From: Gliomastix tumulicola
Taxonomy: Eukaryota > Ascomycota > Sordariomycetes > Hypocreales > Bionectriaceae
Reading direction: 5' to 3'
DNA length: 64,000 nucleotides
NCBI GenBank assembly: GCA_001599755.1
Contig: BCHX01000001.1
Location: 5,022,001-5,086,000 of the forward strand
Shown here one piece after another: positions 54,501 to 64,000 of the stretch. The notes below the pieces were generated by a model. That model was not told the origin of the DNA. It saw only the letters and a program-made list of their open reading frames with translations, and searched no databases. Position numbers and translations under genes: made by a program. The first letter of the stretch is position 1. The number at the start of each line of letters is the position of its first letter.

Positions 54501-57500
54501 GTAGCTCCAGTATTCTCGTCGGGAGGCAAATAGACCGCAGGCGTTACTCATCGACCGGGTTCTGCAAAGAAGAGGCATTATTATTCCAGGTATCCAATAA
54601 TATTAGCTCAACCGCCAAAGTCGACGTGTGTCCGCTCCCCTCTGAATGAAGACGGCATGTTGAATGCTTCCGGGGAGGAACCGGTGCTGGTGAGGACCCC
54701 CTGGTCGGCTGGACATCGTGCCTGCACACAACAATGCCGGTATTGAACAACGAATGTCACCGCTGGATTGGTGGGCGCCTAGAGTGGTGGTGACCAGGAG
54801 ACAATCAAGCCAATCTCCCCTTTCAGGCATTGATTGCACTGCAAGGCAAGACAGGGCATTTGTGGTGTGAGGAAGTGCCGCCGTCGTGGGGCAGGGTATC
54901 ATTGAGAAGCGACTGAGGAGTGATGGGTTTAGGTGGCTGAATTCTGAAGACATGCTAAAATTGTCCCACCTAAAGCATTGGGGGCTGTGCCAGAGACAGG
55001 GAAGGTGCGACCTAGCAGGCCTGGGTGCCTTCCAGGTGTGGTGGTGACCTGGACCAGCTTCCACTGGCAATCTTGGCTGCCCGCTGATGTGGCAGGAGGC
55101 CCTACCGCACCTGCACCCCTCGTCTGACTGGTCCGTTTCGACTGGCGAGGGAAGGCGCTGCTCTGTTGGGTGACGCCTGCGTGTCCACTGCAGTCCCTAA
55201 GCAAGGTACCTCAGGAGGTACCTACACTTAGCCCGCCCTCCGTTGCCGTCTCATCGTGTGTGCCCACCTAACAAGGCTCCATCCACGATGTATTCCCTCG
55301 CGTACAGGCTCACAACAAGAGACCCGGAAGGGCAAGACGGAATCTGATGGGGGTTGCGATGGACGAACAATCCACTCAGCTTGGGATCTGCTCTCAAATG
55401 CCCTTTTACGATTTGGTCGTTGGCCAGGCTAGCAAAGCATTACAGGCAAGGAGGGACTTGAGACTTCGGCGAGGAATATTATTAGGCAGGCACCAAGGAC
55501 ACCACCAAATACCTTGTTCATCATGTGTAAGTCAAGTGGCGCTATTGCAGTACGCCAACAATCGTCAGGCAGTTGCGTCCACAAGCGAACTTGGAGCAAA
55601 AAGGACTGGACTGGACCTGGGTCGCCCTCTGTCACATGGCCTATAGCGGCGCTCACTAGTACAATGCTACTGGCGGAAGTACTGGAAGGGAGCGTGTAAT
55701 AGCGCTCCCTCTGTTGGTCTCTGTTGGTTGGGCTTGAAAATACCTAGCGGCTCTGGCCCTCCTCCTGGAGGAAGGAGTACCTACCTAAGGGGTCTGTGGG
55801 ACGGTTTCATGGATGGACAGAAGAGGCCGGAGCACCTGGTGCGGAAGGTGCAAACCCGCACTGTATAAGCTCGTTGCATGACTGTGGCAGGCTGGCCGAC
55901 AAGGGAGGGCGTCCCACAGTGTGCAGACCAGCACAGAAGGCGGTGAGATTGATTTCGCCTCAATGCTTCGCTTCGGGCTGACTTGGCTGGGTTGCAGCCG
56001 GACTGGTCTGTCTTACACCTTATTATTGCCCACCTGCATGTGTACGGGCGACAGGCATCCTGCAGATGGTCCGCGGCGTGCACTGAAGCCTTCGCAGCAG
56101 AGCACGGTAGTGAGCCCACACTGTACTATACGGAGCACCAACTCCCATCACAATCTTGCTGCACCTGCCTTCAGAATTCTGAAGGACAATCTCACGCCTG
56201 GACCCACCCTTCCACGTTGGGTCGGTCTACATTGGCAGGGCAGGAACAAACCGCGTACGGCCGACCGGGACTTTGCCTTGATTCTCTGCCTCTGAGACTT
56301 CATACTCTGTTCTCGTCTCCGTGCACGGCATGGCGGCACCGTAGGACGAGGGCCACCTGGGCTAGTTTCTTCTTTTGCCTTTCTCCTCTTCGGTTATTCA
56401 TCGCCCTGACAAGGCCTGCCTACGCATAAGCCCACTTCGCATTCCTGGGCGCTATAGCCGACGGACTGTGGTACAGCGGGGGATGGTCTACGGAGTGGGA
56501 GGGCACCTCCATCTCGATATCCCTTGCAGCGACGAAGGCCAAACGAAAACTTCTGCACCTCTCGTGACGACGCAAGCATTGCCCCCCCATCAGGAACATC
56601 CACTCAGGACGATCCTGCTTGCAATGCCAACTTGCGAATACAACACACCGATTCTTTAGTCATCACCGCCGCCACGATGGCTCCTTGCAACCCACTGTGC
56701 AGCCCGTGTGCATGCACACACTATTATCTCCCATCGAGAGACACGGCCATCGCGCGCAGTGTTATGGCTGGTGTCAGTGGGATACATTTGTCGACAAACT
56801 TTCGACCGCAAGAAAGATGACGTGACGAATGGATCTCTGATTGCCGTGTCGCGCCTAGGCTGGTGCGTGTCCGGTCAATCAGCAACGACCTTGTCATGCA
56901 TTGATCGTTGATATGTGGACGCCAGAGTCTCTTCCTGGATTGGGTCGGTCATAAAACAACTGCTCACTCCTGGAAGGGGTGGGCGGTTGCCGAGGCGTGT
57001 CACTATAACTCGGCCCAGGAGCGTCAAACTCGTCCTTGCGCGTTCGCCTGGCCAGGGAGGACCAGCGTTTAATTGTCGAGATACCCATCCCGCCGCCACA
57101 AGTTTAGATTTCGTGACCCTTGGTGGGTACGGCTTCTGGTACCCCGTACACGAAGCTCGCCTCAGGCCACACTGATGGAGAGGTACCGCTACGGGCTCGC
57201 ATTCCAGAGACGGTCAATTTCACCGATGTCCCCTTGCTCTGAGATGGATGTGGGCCGTGCTCCGTAGCGGGGAGCATCAGCACGAGAGGGACTGGGGTCA
57301 TACCATCCGACCCGGAGGGAAGCCAAGGGGAGCCTTCGTTGTTGTTACTACGCAACCCCCCTCGGACCACCGCAGGTCCACCCCCCACCGCCTTGAGCAC
57401 CTCCTCCAGGGCCAGATGGACACAAGTTTCTTGGGAGACGCTTGGTTGAGTCCTGCCCCTCTCCCTGCTAGGGGAACACCTCGGCCGTGCTCGCATCCAT

Positions 57501-59412
57501 TCTCCATTCGTTCCATGGGCAAGGGTAACCAAGGGAGAGCGCTTGGCGGATAGTGTTTGGTGGGGTGGCCTGAGGCCCTTGCTGATTGGCCTTGGAGCAC
57601 TAAAAGTTCCTGCACACAAAGTCATCCCCATCCCCATCTCGGCTTTGGGGAAGCCAAAGCGCATCATGCTTTGCGATGCCACCCCTGCCCACCCCAGCTG
57701 CGCCTGCGCGTGGATGTGATCAGGCAAGCTCCTCCTGTTTGAGAGTCAGTCACGGACACACCTCTTCTGGGCCGAGGAAGAAGCTAAGCAGATGGATGAT
57801 GCTCCAGCTGAACTGGATTGCTCGGTTGGCGCGAAGCAAGGTTGGAATGGGCATGGAGCGAAGAACTGACACTCCATCCATCCTGGGTCGGCGCCAAATC
57901 CGCGCGGTGCCTCGATCTTCAAAAGCCTCCCACCCTCGCCAAGCCAGTAAGGCTTGTGCTCTCGAACCCTGCAAGGCCTGCAAGCCCTGCAGTGCACCAG
58001 CTCAAAACCTGGCGAACTACGAATAGATTTTGTGCCTCCACTTTTGGGCAACCCCGAAATTGACCAAGCTTATGATTCATCAAGCCATCTGAGTCATTGG
58101 ACCTATCCTAGCTGATCTGGTCTCAAGTTGGTGAACAGCATGCTTTGGATTCAACCTGATGCATGGATCACACCTGAGCCGTCCTGTCTGGATCAGTCTC
58201 TGAACCAGTCAGTCGTACTAAAGTCTCGAATTTCTGGGTTCTCGCCTCAGCGGCAGCTTTTGTATGCGGCGATTCATGTGTCCAGATTTCCCAACAGAAC
58301 TTGTGGCACAATCATACAGGACCTTGGCTATGCTTTCCCTGCGATGCATGCAACCTTGGGTCGTCTGTCGCTGGCCTCGCGACTGCTCAAACGGAGCCAC
58401 TCCATGCTAGTAGCACGGGCTAGCATTCTCTGTTTCCGCTGGGAGGGTGCATTCGAAAGGATAAGGAGGACCCTTACTCTTGGAGACTTGGGAATTGGTC
58501 CCAGCCGCAAATGTTCTAACTTCTCACCCTTTCAAGTGAGGAATCCATCCGGCGACACCCCCTTGGTTGGTCCCGGATGACGCAGTCCTTGGACCGCACC
58601 GGCTGCAAGCCACTCGGCATGGTACAGTGTACTATCGAAATGCACTGAAATTAGCGCGCGAGACAGAGTACCGGTACCTGAGACTACAAGCAAGGCCAGA
58701 AGCGCTCCTCTGTGCACCAGTACGCTCACACCTCCTCTCCGTGCTCACCCCCCAGTCGGCGGCGCTGCTAGTCCTGTGCCGGGGTGAATCCTAGCCAGGG
58801 GATTGGAGACACACACCCTTGCGACTGGGGCAGGCTGCCCTTGGTTCGATTGATTCTCCCCCATGATGCAACCCGACCTTTTCCTGGTACATCGCCATGC
58901 CAAATCTACCCTAACGGACCAGACCATGCAGGCATGCCACCCTTTTTATTACTCCTCCTCATAGCACGGGCTAGCCAGTGCGTTCCAGTCCTCCCAAAGT
59001 CTACTCCTCCTAGGACTTTGTCCCGTGTCTCACTGCGCCGACCCACTGACCGTCACATCCTTGACATCCTGGACCAGATGTACGTTGATCTTGGTTTTGG
59101 CTGCGACTGGGCTCTAGTTTCCCTTGATTGATTGACTGACTTTTCCTCCCAGACCTTTCCAGAAGTGGCACAATACCCTACCAACCACTCCCCACTAGTG
59201 CCAACCATCATGCTGGCTTGGTTTTGGGTCTTGGGCGTAATCATACATATATTCCACTGGACGCCTCTTGGTCGTGATCAACAACATTGTCACCAACCAG
59301 ACGAACAACAACTACGAATATCTCTCCCTACTCATCATCTACACCAACACCACCACCACATTCACCTGTTCTCAACAGCAAAACTTCCACATCCGGTACC
59401 AGCAAAGCTACC

Positions 59413-60453
59413 ATGGAGTCCCTCAACGGTGGCTTTCAGCCGACCTATATCCCGGTCCCTACCATTGAACAAATTCGAGACACCAATATCTGGGCCAGCG
59501 ACCTTGCCATCATGGAGGCAGCAAGGAGGCTATCACGGCAGCACAATGGACAACGCAGCGGCACCGCCATGAGAGTATCCAAGCCGAGCAGTGCAAACAA
59601 CAGCCCGGGAACATCAATTCGGAGAGGCATGGTCAACGAAGGACAGAGCCACAGAAGGGTTCAGCAACATCAAGAGCAGCTCTACAACAACGTCAACCGT
59701 CCTGCTCGCCCCATGAGCTGGCACCCTGGCTCTCAGATGTTCACCCCTCAGCCGTATGCCCTCAACCAGCAGGCGTTTCAACCCTTGACGCCCACGATCT
59801 ACGCGGAGCAACATGACCTCTCCGGGGCCTACCCGACTATCTCCCCCGTCATGGCATCATACTCGAACAACACGTCGCCATGCTCGGCCTTCTCTCCTCT
59901 ACCTCTCGCCAACTATCAGAACTGCCCACCGCAGTATCTGAATCAGACTTGGGATCTCCAGCCCTCGCGTATTGCCCAATATCTGGACTCTCTCCCCGCC
60001 CTCACACACACCTCAAGTCTTGATACCCCAGCCGCCAATAACATGGACTGGTCCTCTTACATATCCCATGGGCTGAGCAACACCAGCCCGCCGACGCCGG
60101 ACTCATTTGTTGGCCTGCCGCCGTCCCAGCCCACGCTTTCCGAGGATGCTGTCCCCTACGAGGCTTTGGACAAGTCTGAGGACGAAGACGAAGGCGAGAT
60201 CTTGGTTGGCATGGGCCTCTACGATACTCCGGACAAGTACGAGGAAGACCCCCAGCTCAACAACTATCTATCCACTGCTGGCTCTCTCCTTGGAGCTCCC
60301 TACCAGCGCCAGGAGCCCACTGGCAAGGGCCTCAAGCTCGAGGAGACCTGGGTCCCCCCTCAGTCAGACGACGACGATGATGATGATGACGAGAGCAGTG
60401 ATGATGAGGACGACGAGGCACCCAAGCAAAGTACGTCTGAAACGACTTGCTAA
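59413..60453 (+). CDS. Acidic, disordered conserved fungal protein of unknown function
   Basis: A single exon encodes 346 aa from ATG 59413 (ACCATGGAG context). An ATG at 59287 in the same frame would add 42 low-complexity Thr/Pro/Ser residues and is less likely. The N-terminal part has a short helix-forming block (VPTIEQIRDTNIWASDLAIM, then EAARRLSRQ). A long Gln/Pro/Ser/Asn-rich middle follows (FTPQPYALNQQAFQPLTP). The best-conserved-looking block is near the C-terminus (EGEILVGMGLYDTPDKYEED, LSTAGSLLGAPYQRQEPTGKG, LKLEETWVPP). The protein ends with an Asp/Glu tail (DDDDDDDDESSDDEDDE). This composition resembles transcriptional activators or cofactors, but no DNA-binding domain is visible and I cannot name it. 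A GTACGT donor-like site at 60431 leaves open an alternative C-terminus, though no convincing acceptor follows. Confidence 0.78.
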   Translation: MESLNGGFQPTYIPVPTIEQIRDTNIWASDLAIMEAARRLSRQHNGQRSGTAMRVSKPSSANNSPGTSIRRGMVNEGQSHRRVQQHQEQLYNNVNRPARPMSWHPGSQMFTPQPYALNQQAFQPLTPTIYAEQHDLSGAYPTISPVMASYSNNTSPCSAFSPLPLANYQNCPPQYLNQTWDLQPSRIAQYLDSLPALTHTSSLDTPAANNMDWSSYISHGLSNTSPPTPDSFVGLPPSQPTLSEDAVPYEALDKSEDEDEGEILVGMGLYDTPDKYEEDPQLNNYLSTAGSLLGAPYQRQEPTGKGLKLEETWVPPQSDDDDDDDDESSDDEDDEAPKQSTSETTC

Positions 60454-63400
60454 GCCTCATTTGCGCCATGGCCATTCACGGCCCCGCCGCACTCAACGGA
60501 TGTTTCCTTCCCCCATTCATATTTTTGTACTATTTACCACGATGAGCTAGCGACTGCTTTGTTTTTTGTTTTTCTGTGCTTTCATTGAGCGACTTCTACA
60601 AGGGCTAGACTTGGGACGGACCATGTGGGACATGTATGGAATAACACGGATACGGATACCTTGGGAATTTGTTCAGGCGCTCAGGCGCACATGATGGGAG
60701 CGAAAACGGCTGCTACATACTTAGCTAGGCATGGTAAAAGGGCCTCTGGATCTGGACAGGAATTTGGTTTTTAGAAAGGAACCAACAAGGGGCGCACAGC
60801 CCACGGATACGAGGCTTATGAGACTACCATTTGCCTTCCACAAATGGGCACAATAGACCCTGACACACACAAGACACATACATAACATGTACCATGGGCC
60901 GTGATTGTGACCATCAGTGACATGACAACGAATGACCTTTGACCTGGGAAACGCTCGTCCATCTCCAAAGGGGGCCAACCGGAGTGTGTGATGACGGGTT
61001 GATTCACGGTGGGACGATCCTCCCCCCTGGTGACGCTAAAACAAGCCCAGGCGAACAGAGCCGCCGCTTGATCCCTGTCAGACATGTGCTTTGCTATGTG
61101 GGGAGCGGTGGGAAGGGGAGGGGGGGAGACCCATTCGCCGTCTGGGTTTTCCTTCTTGCTCTCGAGCAAGGTTTCTGGACTTGCTAATCTCAGTACACTT
61201 TGCCCGACGCGGCGAGAGCTGATTGGTCGGGGACTTTGAGATCCCGGGCTATTGTTCCCTCCCTTCTCCTTATGGGGCGTTTGACAAAGGAGGGGGGGTG
61301 TAAAGATGAGAAGTGGGCGTGGTCAAGGTCGGGGGTGTGTATCCTTTTCATTGAGGGACGAACAAGTCTTTTGCCTCCCCCCTCCCCCCCCCTCGAGGCT
61401 TGGCTGCGTACTGTAGCGCCTTTCGTTGGTTTTTTTTTTTTTTTTCTTTCTTCCCCTTGTTCCCCTCTCGCCTTCGGTAACAGTTTGACTTGCCGAGTTC
61501 ACCGCCCTGGAGCTGGGTCTTCCCATCACCCACGGGCTAGCAGGGCATGGCATGTCTCACACACACCCACCCCCCTTCTTCTCACGAGTGCCTGATGCTG
61601 TCGAGAAAATGGTACTTTACTCCTCGGAACGAATCAGTGCTTGTTAAGATTTCGTCTGCTCATCTTTTGCCTCTTTCGACCGAATGGCGTCCTGGTGATC
61701 CAAAGACGCCCAGGTTCCATCTGTGCGGCCGGTGTGTTGCATTCCTCCCTGGGCCACGGTTGGATAGCTTCCATTCCGTAAGGACGCTCCTCGCTTGATT
61801 GTGACGGGAATCGTGAGGAAGAGCGTCGTGTGACGGGGTCAGCAACGAGAGCCGTGTCTGTATTCCACGACGGAGGTATCCGCTCACGATCGCCCCCTCT
61901 CTCTCTTTCTTCCCCTCTCTCGCCAGCCTAAAAAAACCAAGTTCGAGGTCCGACGCCGCGCGACGCACGCGGGACTGCTTTGGCGACGCCGAGCAGATGT
62001 GCGCTAGATATGCAAGAGGGGGCGCCATGCATTTTTTGGCGCGGTTAAAGCTAGGTTAAACAAAACACTAGAGGTGGTCGGTCCTTACGTTCGGATTGCC
62101 CTTATTCATGGGCAGATGTCATCCGACGCCGACACACACGAGACGGCTTGCCGCACTACAAAAGTATGCAACATTGGGCTGGCAATAGCCGGATGAGTGA
62201 GTGAATAATGGAATTCTGCCTGCCTGGGTTGGAGCGGACTGTGTTCTGGACCCGGCAGGTTGCATCTCCACGTTATTGAGGAGGACCAGATCAAGGAGAC
62301 TTTGATGGCGTCTTGATCAGGGGACGCGTACGAGGTTTCCGTGCGCAGTCGTGGTGGGACAGATGCTACTCGTGCCAACCAGGCGTATACGACGACAATA
62401 TCACCGTAACGGCGTAACCGGGGTTGGCTGAGGTCGTGTCTGAGTGTGAGCGAAGTTCCGTCCTTGCTTACGAAGTAAATGACAAAGACCAGGTGCCGAC
62501 GGGCGGCGGTGGGATAGCTGTGTGTATTTTGGGGCCTGGTCCGGTCCCAGCTCACGTTATTTTCGTGGATTTTAATCCCGTGAATAGCGCAGCACAGCAC
62601 AGCACAGCACAGCACAGGGGGGGGAGGAGCTGAACCCAGGCCTGCGAGGCATGTGTGTGTTCTCTCGTGTCCAGGGGCATTGGGCAAGGGGAGTGGCCCG
62701 ATGGGGGTTTCGCGCCCAGTCGATGCTTTTTCACTTGCCGTGGTCTGGCCAGGGTTGATTCGGTATGGGCGAATTCGTCCCATTTCCCCTCACATGGCTG
62801 ACTCCACTTGAAGCACAGCCGCCCGTGCGTTGCTGGTGTGAGTGTGATTCTGTGATGCATTCGCTCCCCTTTTGCCACGGGGTGGCTATTGGGTGCTCGT
62901 CTGACACCTCAACTCCCTCGCCTGCCTGCCTTGGCTGGCCAGTCTGTGACCTCCCTGCAGGTTGGACTGAGGTCAGAGCACGCCGTACATGTGGGGGCCG
63001 GCCAAAGGAGATGCAGTCCCAGACGCCCAGCAGAGCAGATGGTGGCCTCGACTTGACGGTAGGAAGACCTGTGGCACTGGACCGGGGTGGGGGGGCCCTT
63101 CATCCTTCCCTTCCGTTTGCGATCCCTCCCTTGGTGACGACCCGTGGTGCGGATAGTGTACCAGTGGTCGGTGGAAACACCAAGGGTGCTGTAAGTGGTA
63201 GCAGCCACGGCGCGAGCCAATACGAGTCAGAAGGTTTGCGAGCAAAGATCCTAGTTGGAACCAGAAGTGGTGGCCTGCTGGTGACCTGCCGGTGGTCTGT
63301 TGGAGGCTAGAGCTGCGGGGGTTGCTGTACTGCTGATGCCACTGCGCTGCATCCGTGGTCCTCCTGGTGAGCTAATAAAGCCAACAGTGAGGGGTGGGTT

Positions 63401-64000
63401 GCATGGAAAACCTGATGGAGGTGGTGAGGGCGGTCTCGGAGCAGCAGAACTTTACGAGTGCAGGTGCCTGGGCGGTACGCGTACGCCCCAAGAGAGACGA
63501 TCGGTCGTGACGGTGACATGTCGCTCGGCGTTTGGTAGTAGCGACGCTTGCTGAACTCTTTCCACAAGCGGTGCGGCCGCCGCGCACCCCCGATCTGCCC
63601 TCCCTGTTGCTGACTGTCGGGTATCAGAGGAGAATGAGGTGTGACGAGAAATGGCACCAGGGATGGAGGAGTTTGGATGTTGGTGTGCCTCCTTCATGCC
63701 GCCAATCACAAGATCATCGGAGCGGAGGTAGGCGTCACCTGCAGCTGGGCGTCCCTCACAGAGAGTGGACAAGTACCAGTACATGACTGCTTCCGTGCTT
63801 GGAGTTTTCCTGGGCTCGGCTCGGCGCTGGATCCCTCCGTCGAATTTAGTGCGAAAGCCTTGAACAGGCTTGACAGGGAAGCAGCGAGGGAGCGAGGCAG
63901 GCAGGCAGCTGTCCGGTGGAGTACCGGTACAAGCGAGGAGATGGTCCAGCATGACAACACCACGCACTGGCTTTGGCTATTGGTGGGACCCACTTCCAGG
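60454..64000. other. 3' flank and gene-free end of window
   Basis: This 3.5-kb stretch has no supportable gene. It contains a T homopolymer at about 61430-61445, a C-rich run near 61379-61392, and a pentanucleotide (CAGCA) repeat at 62588-62617. Frames such as minus 62106-62783 have no motif or codon bias. A gene whose exons continue past 64000 cannot be excluded. Confidence 0.5.
62588..62617 (+). repeat. (CAGCA)n pentanucleotide repeat
   Basis: About six consecutive GCACA/CAGCA units directly before a run of Gs, outside any supported gene. Confidence 0.88.

Larger units (their letters stand above)
49961..59412. other. 9.5-kb interval without a recognisable gene
   Basis: Six-frame reading shows only short frames without codon bias, domains or paired splice sites. 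The sequence is of mixed composition and not RIP-like. It contains simple repeats near its left end: GT tracts at 50304-50322 and 50369-50396, (CTG)n at 50647-50669, (GCAA)n at 50751-50773, and GCTGCAG units at 51487-51515. It also has a 9-2-9 bp inverted repeat at 55204-55223 and many TGCATG/CCTAGG-type words. TGASTCA words lie at 52222-52228 and 58090-58096. The right end is the upstream region of the acidic disordered protein gene. Confidence 0.55.

Noticed and set aside
54072..54578. 168-codon minus-strand frame in the 9.5-kb interval
   Set aside because: No recognisable domain and no codon bias; consistent with chance in 9.5 kb.
58411..58975. 14-bp direct repeat TAGCACGGGCTAGC at 58411 and 58962
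   Set aside because: Several 14-bp matches are expected by chance in a 64-kb window.
60431..60550. Possible terminal intron (GTACGT donor) in the acidic protein gene
   Set aside because: The only acceptors downstream give implausible hydrophobic or unrelated tails, so the read-through stop at 60453 is preferred.
62106..62783. 225-codon minus-strand frame near the window end
   Set aside because: Includes translation of the CAGCA repeat (CCAVLCCA), lacks codon bias and shows no recognisable motif.

Overview
This is nuclear DNA from a filamentous ascomycete (Pezizomycotina), most probably a Sordariomycete. The evidence is short spliceosomal introns (about 60-125 bp) with GTAHGT-type donors and CTAAC/CTGAC branch points, GC-rich third codon positions in many genes, and families restricted to filamentous fungi (fungal rhodopsin-like 7-TM protein, DUF7704-like membrane protein, a zinc-cluster regulator). 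I see no transposons, rRNA, convincing tRNA, CRISPR or organelle sequence.

Layout. 0-20.6 kb is gene-dense: the 3' part of a POT1/Cdc13-type telomere protein gene (+), cohesin SCC3/STAG (-), urease accessory ureD (+), RNA polymerase III subunit RPC53 (+), a six-exon rhodopsin-like 7-TM protein (-), kynurenine formamidase BNA7 (+), a monocarboxylate-type MFS transporter (-) and a Zn(II)2Cys6 regulator whose zinc cluster is C-terminal (-). A 6.8-kb stretch without recognisable genes then separates that regulator from a divergent B-type cyclin gene (+, 27.3-29.6 kb). 31.8-50 kb is dense again: the mitochondrial aspartate/glutamate carrier (+), an F-box/2EXR-like protein (-), a cystinosin-type PQ-loop transporter (+), a DUF7704-like protein (-), mitochondrial leucyl-tRNA synthetase (-), MET12-type methylenetetrahydrofolate reductase (+), NAD kinase (+) and a ketohexokinase-like PfkB kinase (+). 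A second stretch of 9.5 kb without recognisable genes precedes a 346-aa acidic, disordered protein gene (+, 59.4-60.5 kb). The last 3.5 kb has no gene I can support.

Most genes are housekeeping: chromosome maintenance (telomere protein, cohesin, cyclin), RNA polymerase III, and amino-acid, one-carbon and nitrogen metabolism (BNA7, MTHFR, LeuRS, carrier, ureD, cystinosin, NAD kinase). They do not form one obvious cluster. Intron-exon structures were worked out by reading splice signals and keeping phase, so each gene is one continuous frame after splicing.

The most unusual items are: a compact nested inverted-repeat element with a 16-bp double-GATA palindrome upstream of the cystinosin gene; the ketohexokinase-like gene, with a GC-AG intron, a 38-nt poly-C tract inside an intron, competing in-frame acceptors and a tandem DEHW coding repeat; a stop-free 69-bp intron in NAD kinase; and the long gene-poor intervals next to regulatory genes. 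I found no clearly new multi-gene system.
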